Source: Roseomonas sp. AR75
Lineage (GTDB): Bacteria > Pseudomonadota > Alphaproteobacteria > Acetobacterales > Acetobacteraceae
Direction of reading: 5' to 3'
DNA length: 64,000 nucleotides
NCBI RefSeq assembly: GCF_005222815.1
Contig: NZ_STGB01000006.1
Span: 988,075 to 1,052,074, forward strand
A program made the translations under genes and the position numbers. This document shows positions 7,628-15,579 of this stretch, piece by piece (positions within the stretch are counted from its first letter, which is position 1; each line of letters starts with the position of its first letter). The notes below the pieces were generated by a model. The model searched no databases. It saw only the letters and a program-made list of their open reading frames with translations, and was not told the DNA's origin.

Positions 7628-8809
7628 ATGCTCCCGGCGACGGGCCTTCGCACCCACGCCTGGAACACCGCGCTCCGCTCCCTCCTGCTGCTGGCGGGGT
7701 TCCCGCTGCTGCTGGCGATGATGGGCTATGCGCTGGCGCTGCTGATGGTGGCGGGCGACGCGCCGAGCGTGACCGAAGGGCTGCGCCGCGCCGCCTATCT
7801 GCTGCCCAGCATCGTCCCGCTGGCGCTGCTGGTCGCCGCCGTCTGGTTCGCCATCGCCTGGGTCAGCCACAACCGCATCCTCGACCTCGTCACGGGGGCG
7901 AAGCGCGTGACCGACCCGCGCGAGGAGCCGCGGCTCTGGAAGCTGACGGAGGCGCTCTGCATCAGCCGCGGCATGACCATGCCGCGCCTGGCGGTGATCG
8001 AGACGCCCGCGCGCAACGCCTTCGCCTCTGGCCTCACGGCGAGGCAGGCGGGCGTGACGGTGACGCGCGGGCTGATGGACGCGCTGGACGACCGCGAGTT
8101 GTCGGCGGTGATCGGCCACGAGCTCGCGCATATCCGCAACGGCGATGCGCGGCTCGGCGTGGTCGCCGCCGTCTTCGTCGGCGTGATCACGCTGGTGACG
8201 GATTCCGTGTGGAAGATGATGCGGCTCACGCGCTTCAGCTATCGCGCCGGACGCAGCCGCTCCTCTTCCTCGTCATCCTCCTCGTCGAACCGCAGCGGCG
8301 GCAGCGGGGTGGTGCTCGCGCTGATCGCGATCGCAATCGTCATCGCGATCCTGGCGCATGTGCTGGCGCTGGTGCTCCGCATGGCGCTGTCGCGCAACCG
8401 CGAATACCTCGCCGATGCCGGCGCGGTGGACTTCACCAAGGACCCGGACGCGATGATCTCCGCGCTCCGCAAGGTGGAGCAGCGGCCGGGCCTCGACGAT
8501 GTGCCGGAGCAGGTGCGCGCGCTGTTCCTGCATGATGCGAAGCTGTCGCGCGCGGTGGGCTGGTTCGCCACGCATCCGCCGGTGGAGGCGCGCGTGGCGG
8601 CGCTGGTGCGCTATGCCGGCGGGCACGATCCCGGAAAGCTGCCGGACCTGCCTGCCGAGCCCGCGCCGGACGCCGGCGCCGAGCCGCTCTGGACCGAGCC
8701 GGTCAGCCCTGCAGCAGGCGCCGCAGCTTCCGCACCGCACTCCCCGGCGTCGTCACCACAGGCCGGCCGGTCGCCCTGGCAACCATGGGGGCCGCGCGGG
8801 CCAGGCTGA
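7628..8809 (+). CDS. M48 family membrane metalloprotease, HtpX-like
   Basis: 393 residues. Two N-terminal membrane segments (about 17-42 and 59-78) are followed by the catalytic domain. The zinc motif is His164-Glu-Leu-Ala-His168 in VIGHELAHIRNGD, with the third ligand Glu in REYLADAGAV. A further membrane segment lies between them, after a Ser-rich linker (RSRSSSSSSSSSNRSGG) that is longer than usual. The family degrades misfolded membrane proteins. The C-terminal 40 residues are Pro/Ala-rich, and their coding DNA overlaps the convergent racemase gene by 107 bp. It is likely co-transcribed with lemA. Confidence 0.9.
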   Translation: MLPATGLRTHAWNTALRSLLLLAGFPLLLAMMGYALALLMVAGDAPSVTEGLRRAAYLLPSIVPLALLVAAVWFAIAWVSHNRILDLVTGAKRVTDPREEPRLWKLTEALCISRGMTMPRLAVIETPARNAFASGLTARQAGVTVTRGLMDALDDRELSAVIGHELAHIRNGDARLGVVAAVFVGVITLVTDSVWKMMRLTRFSYRAGRSRSSSSSSSSSNRSGGSGVVLALIAIAIVIAILAHVLALVLRMALSRNREYLADAGAVDFTKDPDAMISALRKVEQRPGLDDVPEQVRALFLHDAKLSRAVGWFATHPPVEARVAALVRYAGGHDPGKLPDLPAEPAPDAGAEPLWTEPVSPAAGAAASAPHSPASSPQAGRSPWQPWGPRGPG

Positions 8810-9341
8810 ACTGCCCCAGCAGGATGGCGTCGCAATCGCGCAGCGCCGGCGCGGCCTGCTCCACCAGCCGGTCATGCCGCTCCGCATCGCCGGCATCCAG
8901 CGCGGCCATCGCGCCTTCCGCCAGGCAGGGCACCACCTCGACGCCCGGCGGGAATTCCGACGGCATGGAGGCGATCGTGCCCGCGAAGGTCGCCAGCAGG
9001 CCGATGCGTTTCCCGTGCCCGACCACCTCCTCGATCGCCGCCTCGTTCGGCTTCAGCACGGGGATCGGCGCGAGATCCCTCGCGCAGGCTTCGATGCAGG
9101 GGCCGAAGGCGGAACAGGAGAACAGAATGCCCTCCGCACCCGTCCCGGCGGCGTAGCGCGCCAGCGTCAGGAAACGCTGCGTCATCGCCTCCGTCAGGCG
9201 GCCGTCGCGCGAGAGGTCGGCGGAAAGGCTGTCATCCAGAAGGTTCATCAGCACCGCCTCGGGCCAGGCTTCCCGGAAGGCGGCCTCGATCGGCGGCGGG
9301 GAATGCCGCAGCGCATGGACCAGCGCGATGCGCATGCTCAT
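8703..9341 (-). CDS. Aspartate/glutamate racemase family protein
   Basis: 212 residues from MSMRIALVHALRH; the start overlaps the stop of the upstream gene by ATGA. The two catalytic-Cys regions of the superfamily are visible: LFSCSAFGPCIEAC, with candidate cysteines, and a second half in which DAILLGQFSLARAAP lacks an obvious Cys at the expected place. One Cys only would resemble arylmalonate decarboxylase or maleate isomerase variants rather than a true racemase. Substrate unknown. The 3' end overlaps the M48 gene tail on the other strand. Confidence 0.75.
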   Translation of the reverse strand: MSMRIALVHALRHSPPPIEAAFREAWPEAVLMNLLDDSLSADLSRDGRLTEAMTQRFLTLARYAAGTGAEGILFSCSAFGPCIEACARDLAPIPVLKPNEAAIEEVVGHGKRIGLLATFAGTIASMPSEFPPGVEVVPCLAEGAMAALDAGDAERHDRLVEQAAPALRDCDAILLGQFSLARAAPMVARATGRPVVTTPGSAVRKLRRLLQG

Positions 9342-9787
9342 TCCGCGACGCAGCGCTTGAGCGGGGAGGGGAATTCCGCGCAATCGGGGAAGACGATCTC
9401 GTTCGGCCCGCGTCGTTCCACCCGCAGCGTGTTCGGGCCGCCGGGGCAGCCGAAGCCGATATCCGGCGGCAGCCTGGCGCCGAAGGGCGTGGCCTGTGGC
9501 GTTGCCGGCAGGAAGCGCATCTCCAGCGCGTCGGGCTCGGCCGCCACCGTCTCCAGCAGGCGCTGGCGATAGGCGACCTCGAGCGCCGAGGCGCGCAGCA
9601 CCACGTCGCGCATGAAGATCACAGTGGGCTGGCCGAAGCAACGCGGGCCGGCGGCGTCGGCGGCCGGGAAGATGCCGCCGGTCCAGGACCCGAAGATCCA
9701 GGCATGCGGCGGCTGGCCGCCCTGTTGCGCCATGGTGCTGCCCCCGAGGCCGAGCATCATCGCCGCCACCAGCATCCACCGTCGCAT
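9338..9787 (-). CDS. Secreted hypothetical protein
   Basis: 149 residues. The signal peptide MRRWMLVAAMMLGLGGSTMAQQ is likely cleaved after AQQ or near it. The mature part contains WIFGSWTGGIFPAAD, two Cys in FGCPGGPN and FPDCAEF, and a last Cys near the C-terminus (KRCVAE), so one or more disulfides are possible. I know no named domain. It shares an ATGA overlap with the downstream racemase-like gene, so the two are coupled. Confidence 0.7.
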   Translation of the reverse strand: MRRWMLVAAMMLGLGGSTMAQQGGQPPHAWIFGSWTGGIFPAADAAGPRCFGQPTVIFMRDVVLRASALEVAYRQRLLETVAAEPDALEMRFLPATPQATPFGARLPPDIGFGCPGGPNTLRVERRGPNEIVFPDCAEFPSPLKRCVAE

Positions 9788-9853
9788 TCCGTGCCCCTCG
9801 ATCTGCAGGCCCAGGTATAACCCTCCCCGCCGGGCAGGACTATCGCAGCCGGG

Positions 9854-11065
9854 TCACGCCCGCGCCGGTTGTGCCAGTGCCGGTTCCGGGTCCTTGACTG
9901 GCAGGTTGATGACGGCCGCGAAGGCCGATGCCAGGATGCCGATGGTCCACATCAGGTCATAGGAGCCGGTGCGGTCCAGGATCAGCCCGCCGAGCCAGGC
10001 GCCGGCGAAGCCGCCGATCTGGTGGCCCAGGTAGACGAGGCCGAACAGCGTCGCCAGCCAGCGCGTGCCGAAGTTCCGCGCCACCAGCGCGACCGTCGGT
10101 GGCACGGTGGACAGCCACAGAATGCCCATCAGCGCAGCGAAGACCAGTACCGTCCCACTGGTCTTCGGCAGCGCCATGAACACCGCCATCAGCACGCCGC
10201 GCGCGGCATAGATCAGAACCAGCAGCTCCCGTCGCCGCCACCGCTGCGCCAACTCCCCCGCGCCGAGCGATCCCGCGATGTTGAACAAACCGATCAGCCC
10301 GATCGCGCCCGCGCCCACCGCCACCGGCAGGCCGCAGGAATGCACGAAGCCCGGCAGGTGGATGCTGAGGAAGGAGACATGCAGGCCGCACACGAAGAAG
10401 CCGAAGAACAGGTACCAGAACGTCGGCGTGCGGAAGGCGCGGGCAAGCGCCTCGCGAGCCGTCTCCTCCGTGGCGAGGGCCTTCGGCGCGGGACGGTCCG
10501 CCAGCGGGATCGCCAGCGGGATCATCAGCAACGCGACGCCCGCAAGTACCAGCAAGGTCGCTTGCCAGCCCAGCCCGGCGATACCGAGGCCGGCCAGCGG
10601 CACCACCAGGAACTGCCCGAAGGAGGAACCAGCGGTGCCGAGCCCAACCGCGCGTCCGCGCTGGCTGTCCGGCAGCAGGCGGGTGAGGGAGGCGATGATC
10701 ACCGGCATCCCCGCGGCTGAGACGGCCACGCCCATCAGCACGCCGCCGAAGAAGGTGAAGGCGGCGAGACCTTCGGACAGCGCCATGCCGACGATGCCGA
10801 TGGCATAGAGCACCGCCCCGCCCATCACCACCACGCGCCCGCCCATCCGGTCGGCGATCTGGCCGCAGAACGGCTGGAACAGGCCGTTCAGCAGCACCGA
10901 GACGGCAATGGCGAAGGCGAAGCCGGAGGCGCTCCAGCCGTGGTCGGTGGTCATCGGCGCCAGGAACAGGCCAAAGGACTGGCGCAGCCCTGTGGCGAGT
11001 GCGGCAGCCAGGATGGCGCAGACAAGCAGCACGCCTACGGCGGCCGGCATGGAGCGGGCGGACAT
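9854..11065 (-). CDS. MFS transporter, oxalate/monocarboxylate-like
   Basis: 403 residues with about twelve hydrophobic segments. The loop between helices 2 and 3 reads GQIADRMGGRVVVMGG, the major facilitator signature A. Helix 1 contains LRQSFGLFLAPM, typical of the oxalate:formate antiporter/monocarboxylate branch (R-x-S-F-G). The substrate is probably a small organic acid, but this is family inference. Single gene; a weak GGAG precedes the ATG. Confidence 0.88.
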   Translation of the reverse strand: MSARSMPAAVGVLLVCAILAAALATGLRQSFGLFLAPMTTDHGWSASGFAFAIAVSVLLNGLFQPFCGQIADRMGGRVVVMGGAVLYAIGIVGMALSEGLAAFTFFGGVLMGVAVSAAGMPVIIASLTRLLPDSQRGRAVGLGTAGSSFGQFLVVPLAGLGIAGLGWQATLLVLAGVALLMIPLAIPLADRPAPKALATEETAREALARAFRTPTFWYLFFGFFVCGLHVSFLSIHLPGFVHSCGLPVAVGAGAIGLIGLFNIAGSLGAGELAQRWRRRELLVLIYAARGVLMAVFMALPKTSGTVLVFAALMGILWLSTVPPTVALVARNFGTRWLATLFGLVYLGHQIGGFAGAWLGGLILDRTGSYDLMWTIGILASAFAAVINLPVKDPEPALAQPARA

Positions 11066-11151
11066 GACAGGCTCCAGGATTTACGGCCCGCACCTTTCCA
11101 CCCGCGCGTTCGCGGTTCAACGCGCTCCTGTCCTCGCGGCGCGCATGGCTC

Positions 11152-12099
11152 CTACGCGGCGAAGGGATCGCTGCGCGCGGCAAGAATGTTGATGATGTCG
11201 CCCGTGCGCGACGCGAGATCGGTCGCCGCCACCGGCGCGATTCCGGAGTCCGCGCCGACCGTCCAGAAGGCGAAACCCAGCGCCTCCAGCAGGCCGATCA
11301 GCTCCGCCGCGCTCGATCCATGCGCCTTCTGCAGGCCCGGTGCGAATTCGAACAGGATGCGCACCCGCGGGGAGCGTGCAAGCAGACCGGCCATGCCGCG
11401 GACTGCCTGCGTCTCGGTGCCCTCAACATCCATCTTGATCACGTCCACGGTGAAGGCCGGATCGGGGAACAGGTCATCGATCGCGGCGACGCGGCAGGGC
11501 ACCGTCTCCACGCCCGGCGCCACGCGCGCGCGCGGCGTGGCGAGGTGCCCGCCGCCAGCGAATTCCCAGTTGAAGCGCAGCTCCGACTGTCCCTCCGCCG
11601 CGCCGACCGCGAGGTTGTGGACCTTCGCGAAGCCGCGGAAGCCGTTCACGGCGAGCGAGCGCGTGAGCAGCGCGGCGAATCGCGGATTGGGCTCGAAGGC
11701 ATGCACCTGCCCGCCGGTGCCGGTCGCGACGCAGCCGAGCAGCGCATACACGCCGAGATGCGCGCCGATGTCGAACACCACGTCGCCCGGCCGGATCAGC
11801 CGCTGGAAGAGCTGCGTGTAGTTCGGCTCCCAGATTCCGAACATCATGACATGCGGCGCGAGATCCGTGCCGCGCGTGTCGAGATAGATCAGGATGCGCC
11901 CATGCAACAGGGCGAGCACGGTGTTGTCGCCGAGATAGGCCGTCGCCGTGTAGTGATGCGGATTGCTGCGCCCGGCGAAGAAGCCGATCGCCTCCTCCAG
12001 CCGGTGGGCGACGACGGTGGAAGTCTGCATCGCCAGCTTCGCCGCCGTGGCGGCGGTCTCGGCCGGCGATGTGCGCTTGCGCAGAAGCCGCTTCAGCAT
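11152..12099 (-). CDS. FkbM family methyltransferase
   Basis: 315 residues. The SAM-binding motif is VVFDIGAHLGVYALLG (about residues 108-123), followed by VHAFEPNPRFAALLTRSLAVNG and the FkbM-typical VDVIKMDVEGTETQAVRGM. The family O-methylates sugars and polyketides and is common in polysaccharide clusters, which fits the genes to the right. The N-terminal 100 residues have no known domain. It starts 36 bp downstream of the next methyltransferase-like gene, likely in one operon. Confidence 0.88.
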   Translation of the reverse strand: MLKRLLRKRTSPAETAATAAKLAMQTSTVVAHRLEEAIGFFAGRSNPHHYTATAYLGDNTVLALLHGRILIYLDTRGTDLAPHVMMFGIWEPNYTQLFQRLIRPGDVVFDIGAHLGVYALLGCVATGTGGQVHAFEPNPRFAALLTRSLAVNGFRGFAKVHNLAVGAAEGQSELRFNWEFAGGGHLATPRARVAPGVETVPCRVAAIDDLFPDPAFTVDVIKMDVEGTETQAVRGMAGLLARSPRVRILFEFAPGLQKAHGSSAAELIGLLEALGFAFWTVGADSGIAPVAATDLASRTGDIINILAARSDPFAA

Positions 12100-12135
12100 C
12101 GTGTGTCGTGATCCAGTTCTGGCATGCGCGCCGGC

Positions 12136-13215
12136 TCAGCCCGCCTTGCGGATGGCGAGGCCGAAGGAGGTGGCGACCACGAGGCCGTGGCGCTGCCGAT
12201 GGCCGCGCGTGGTCGCGGGCGGCGCGGTCACCTGCTCATCCATCAGGTCGGAGCCAGGATGCGTGTTGAAGGGGAGGATGCGGTGGCCCGCCGGCGCCAG
12301 GCGCTCGGCCAGCGCTTCGATGTCGCAGCGGCGCAGGATGACGAGGTTCGGCAGTTCCCAGGTCGTCTTGTCGGAGCTGAGGTTGAAGTCGATGCAGTGC
12401 AAGGCCAGCCCGCCCGGGCGCAGCGGCGCGAGGCTCGCCTCGAGGAAGGCAAGCGTCGCCTCGATGGAGCGCAGCCGCCCGGGCATGCCGATCGTGTAGC
12501 AGAAATCCATCGTGGCTTCGGGAAAGCTGCCGATCGCGCCGGGATCGAAGGGCGCGAAGCGCACCAGCCGGTCGAAATCCTCGATATGCACGATCTCCGG
12601 ATGAAACAGCTGGCTGCGGCGTGCCTCGATGGCGCGTGGCGTGTCCTCCTCGGCGCCGACCGCCAACACCTCGCCGCCGCGGGAAGCGACCAGCGCCGCG
12701 ATCCGCTCGCGCCCGACATCGACTGCCAGGCCGCGACGGCCCGGCGCAATCATGCCTTCCGTCGCCAGAACCGAAACGATCCAGGCGTGCTCCCACTTCG
12801 CGCGGGTGCGCGTCGGCTGCAATCCCATCGCACCCATGATCTCGGCGAAGGCGGGATCGTCGAACTGCGCGGCGGTGCAGATCTGCGAACCGGGATGCTC
12901 CAGGTCCGGCGGCTGGAACCGCCAATCCAACGCGTCCGACGCCGACGGACGCAACAGGAACATCGGCACGGTGTAGCTTTCGTGTCCGGTCAGGATGGCG
13001 TCGAAGAAGGCGTGGAAGCTCTCGGTATTGGTGAAGGCCCGGCGCAGCGCGTTGATGTTGGGCAACGCAAGGAAATTCTCGAACTCGCCCTGGTTCACGG
13101 GCGCACGGCCGGCCAGCAGCCGGAAACCCCATTCCACCGCCTCGTGCGTCACGGGCTCGGGCGGCTTGGCTCCTGGCTTCCGGGCGCCGGCGCGCCCGCT
13201 TCCCTGTTCCGACAT
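12136..13215 (-). CDS. Methyltransferase-like protein of the glycan island
   Basis: 359 residues; GGAGGGA precedes the ATG. The C-terminal half looks like a Rossmann methyltransferase: LAVDVGRERIAAL as motif I, then EATMDFCYTIGMPGRLRS and LAPLRPGGLALHCIDFNLSSDK, which match the motif IV-V order. The N-terminal half (LLAGRAPVNQGEFENFLALP) recalls small domains found in front of methyltransferases and glycosyltransferases in polysaccharide clusters. The GxGxG motif is imperfect (DVGRER), so SAM binding is inferred. Probable partner of the FkbM gene. Confidence 0.6.
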   Translation of the reverse strand: MSEQGSGRAGARKPGAKPPEPVTHEAVEWGFRLLAGRAPVNQGEFENFLALPNINALRRAFTNTESFHAFFDAILTGHESYTVPMFLLRPSASDALDWRFQPPDLEHPGSQICTAAQFDDPAFAEIMGAMGLQPTRTRAKWEHAWIVSVLATEGMIAPGRRGLAVDVGRERIAALVASRGGEVLAVGAEEDTPRAIEARRSQLFHPEIVHIEDFDRLVRFAPFDPGAIGSFPEATMDFCYTIGMPGRLRSIEATLAFLEASLAPLRPGGLALHCIDFNLSSDKTTWELPNLVILRRCDIEALAERLAPAGHRILPFNTHPGSDLMDEQVTAPPATTRGHRQRHGLVVATSFGLAIRKAG

Positions 13216-13257
13216 CCGGTCCCTCCGGTGCCGCTCGCGGCACCCGGCGGTCTTCGA

Positions 13258-13890
13258 TCACAGGGTGAGGCCGGCAGCAAGCCCGCCGCGCGCCAGCCAG
13301 GCATTCACCAGCGTGCCGACATACTCGTCGCCGCGGCCGGGCTGCTGCCACAACGCATGCAGCGCGTGCAGGACATGGCCGGGCGTGCGGAAGGCGCCCT
13401 AGATCCAGTGCGAGGCGGCATCGCGCCGCTTCACCTGGATCTCGCGCACCGTGTCATCGGCATCGGTGACGACCGCATCGAACAGCTCCGGCCGCGCCAC
13501 CGGGAACAGCAGGAAGGCGAGCGCCCCTACGGGCAGTTGCGGCAGGCCATCGCGCGGATACCAGATCGTGTCGGGCAGGCCGATCGTCACCTCCTCCTCG
13601 GGCCTGATGAAGGGGAGGGCGGTGAAGATGGCGTCGCACAGCCCCCGCGGTTCCGCCTGCACGACATACGCGATGCGCGCGCCGCCGATCCGCGCGCCGA
13701 AATAGTCCATGATGTCGCTCTTGCCCGGCGACATCACCATGCAGATGCGGTCCGCGCCGGCGGCCAGCATGCGTTCGATCAGATGCTCGCTGACGGCGCG
13801 CGGTCGCTCCACGCCATTCTCCATGCGGCTGCCGACCGGCAGCAACTCCTTCGAGAAGGCAAGCGGCTGGATGCGGCTGCCGAGCCACCT
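13258..13890 (-). pseudogene. Sugar-phosphate nucleotidyltransferase remnant, 5'-truncated with in-frame TAG
   Basis: In one minus-strand frame the text reads GSRIQPLAFSKELLPVG, then SEHLIERMLAAGADRICMV, GLPDTIWYPRDGLPQLP and VREIQVKRRDAASHWI, then TAG at 13399-13401, then GAFRTPGHVLHALHALWQQP and DEYVGTLVNAWLARGG to TGA at 13258. This is the glucose-1-phosphate thymidylyl/uridylyltransferase family, where the conserved sequence is WIWGAF; TGG has become TAG. The N-terminal nucleotide-binding start (LAGGxG) is missing because the frame begins at a junction near 13,881-13,890 with the topoisomerase remnant. The C-terminus also ends early for the family. It probably once served the glycan island. 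Confidence 0.85.
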
Positions 13891-14312
13891 GCTCGAATTC
13901 CCGCAGCGCGAGCGCCGCCAGCACGGTGCCGGCCCAGGTGCGAAAATCCTTTGCCGTGATGTCGCCGCCGGTGATCTCGCGCAGATAGCCGTTCACGTCG
14001 GCCGAGGTGACGTCGCGCGTCTCGGCGGTACTGCTTGCGCCCGCGCGCATCGCGCCCGGTCGCCTGGATGTGACCATCCGGGTGCGGGCAGATCCACACC
14101 TCTGTCCAGGCCGGCGGGATGGCAAGGGCGCCGATGCGCTTCAACGTCACGACATCGCGGATCACGCCGCGCCGCGGCGCCCGATAGGAAAAGCCCTTGC
14201 CCGCACGCCGGCGCGCAATGCCCGGTTGCTCATCCGAGACATATCGTAGACCCGCCTCCTCCGCGGCATCGCGGGGATCGACGATCGGGGCGGCATCGTC
14301 GTCGAAGGGCAT
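13881..14312 (-). pseudogene. DNA topoisomerase IB remnant with internal deletion and lost 3' end
   Basis: The N-terminal part is clear: EEAGLRYVSDEQPGIARRR, KGFSYRAP, VTLKRIGALAIPPAWTEVWI, then ATGRDARGRKQYR. Family members continue with YHPRWRE and about 110 more residues. Here the sequence jumps near 14,020-14,032, with a change of frame, to VTSADVNGYLREITGGDIT and AKDFRTWAGTVLAALALREFE. It then runs into the nucleotidyltransferase remnant near 13,881-13,890. The region carrying the catalytic Tyr is absent. It is a dead poxvirus-type (IB) topoisomerase gene, divergent from the small gene at 14,386. Confidence 0.87.
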
Positions 14313-14385
14313 GGCGGCAGAACCCGCGAGCGGCAGCGGGGTTCAACGCAGCGGAAGCAACGCAGCGGAAACAGGAAGCCGAGCC

Positions 14386-14688
14386 ATGGCCGAGACGACG
14401 ACCAACCACGACACCATCCGCAAATGGGCGGAGAAGCACGGCGGCAAGCCGGCCGCCGTGGACAGCACGCATGAGAAGAACCGCGCCGGGATCATCCGGC
14501 TGATGTTCCCGGACAATCCGCAATCACAGCATGACGCGCTCGTCGAGATTTCCTGGGAGGAGTTCTTCCGCCAGTTCGACGAGTCGAACCTGGCGCTGCT
14601 CTACGAGCCGGACAGCCAGTTCAACAAGCTGGTCGGCCGGGACACGGCGGAGCGCCGCGCCCATGGCGAAAGCGGAGCGCATCGCTGA
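14386..14688 (+). CDS. Conserved small hypothetical protein
   Basis: 100 residues, starting MAETTTNHDTIRKWAEKHGG and containing LVEISWEEFFRQFDESNLALLYE and DSQFNKLVG. I recall this short family from many proteobacteria, where it is sometimes mislabelled as a glucan branching enzyme; its function is unknown to me. It is often encoded near DNA-repair or topoisomerase genes, and here it is divergent from the topoisomerase IB remnant. It is probably intact. Confidence 0.7.
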   Translation: MAETTTNHDTIRKWAEKHGGKPAAVDSTHEKNRAGIIRLMFPDNPQSQHDALVEISWEEFFRQFDESNLALLYEPDSQFNKLVGRDTAERRAHGESGAHR

Positions 14689-14694
14689 GGCGGC

Positions 14695-15579
14695 TCACGC
14701 ATAGCGCCGAACCATCTCGGCGCAGAACGCGCCGAATTCCTCGGGATCGTCGGGCGGGCTGGTGTGGTGCCGGCCCGGCCCCTTGTGTTCCGGCGTGAAG
14801 CAGAAGGTGACGGTGACACGGAAGTCGCGCAGCGCCTCCATCTGTCGGTCGAACCAGGCCAGCGCGTCCGGCCGATAGCGATCCGCCCAGGACAGCCCCG
14901 TGCGGAGATAGGTCACGCCGAGTTCTCGCATCAGCGCGACGGACTGATCCAGCCGATGGTCCTGGAAATGAAACCACTGGCACAGGCCCATCTGCGGCGT
15001 GTGCTTCGCGAACTCGTCGAAGGACGGCTTGGGCGTGCCATCCTCGCGCACCAGGCCCATGTAGAAGTGGCGGTAGTAGGAGCTGCCCTCGGCTTCCCGA
15101 TGCCGCGTCGTCGCCTCCCAGTTCCGCGGCAGGTCGTGCAGGCTGTACCAGTGGATGCGCTCCGCCCGACCCTTGAGAAGCGCCGCGCTCCGCGCCAGCC
15201 CCCAGTCCTGCACCTCCTCCGCGCCAAAGGAGGAGACGCCGACCTCGCTCACCCAGACCGGCTTGTCGGTGACGGCGCGGATCTCCTCCAGCTTCGCTGG
15301 CCAGTCGTGGATCGGCCACAGATTCCAGTCGAGCGGGAAGCCATGCACGGCGACTCCTTCCAGGTGATCCAGCACGCCCTTCGCCTGCATGTTGCGCACG
15401 AAGGTGGGGTCGATCGGGGACATGCCGCCGAGGATGCGTGGCAGGGTCGGGTGCGCCCCACGAATCGCCTTTCCCGCGGCGATCGCGGTCTGCGCGAATC
15501 GGCTCCAATCCGGGTCGAGCTCCGGGTCCCAATGCGACTTGTTGTTCGGCTCGTTCCAGATCATCGCTGCTTCGATCAT
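14695..15579 (-). CDS. Glycosyl-hydrolase-like TIM-barrel protein, apparently circularly permuted
   Basis: 294 residues; the start is set by an ATGA overlap with the upstream methyltransferase. Clan-A hydrolases carry the acid/base Glu in NEP after strand 4 and the nucleophile Glu after strand 7. Here WNEPNN is at residues 8-13 (Glu10) and VSEVGVSSFG at 110-119 (Glu112). Strand 8 is RIHWYSLHDLP. The parts that should be strands 1-3 come after it: GLCQWFHFQDHR, VTYLRTGLSWADRY and VTVTFCFTPEHKG, with the last helix EEFGAFCAEMVRRYA. So the barrel starts at strand 4 and both catalytic Glu are kept. There is no signal peptide. It probably trims or transfers sugars in the cluster product. Confidence 0.75.
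   Translation of the reverse strand: MIEAAMIWNEPNNKSHWDPELDPDWSRFAQTAIAAGKAIRGAHPTLPRILGGMSPIDPTFVRNMQAKGVLDHLEGVAVHGFPLDWNLWPIHDWPAKLEEIRAVTDKPVWVSEVGVSSFGAEEVQDWGLARSAALLKGRAERIHWYSLHDLPRNWEATTRHREAEGSSYYRHFYMGLVREDGTPKPSFDEFAKHTPQMGLCQWFHFQDHRLDQSVALMRELGVTYLRTGLSWADRYRPDALAWFDRQMEALRDFRVTVTFCFTPEHKGPGRHHTSPPDDPEEFGAFCAEMVRRYA

Noticed and set aside
8703..9779. A 358-codon frame as one protein
   Set aside because: The first 146 codons overlap the secreted protein gene in another frame. The ATGA overlap sets the start of the racemase-like gene at 9,341.
12124..13959. A 611-codon plus-strand frame opposite the methyltransferase-like gene
   Set aside because: Composition is that of antisense in GC-rich DNA; the minus-strand proteins have clear family motifs.
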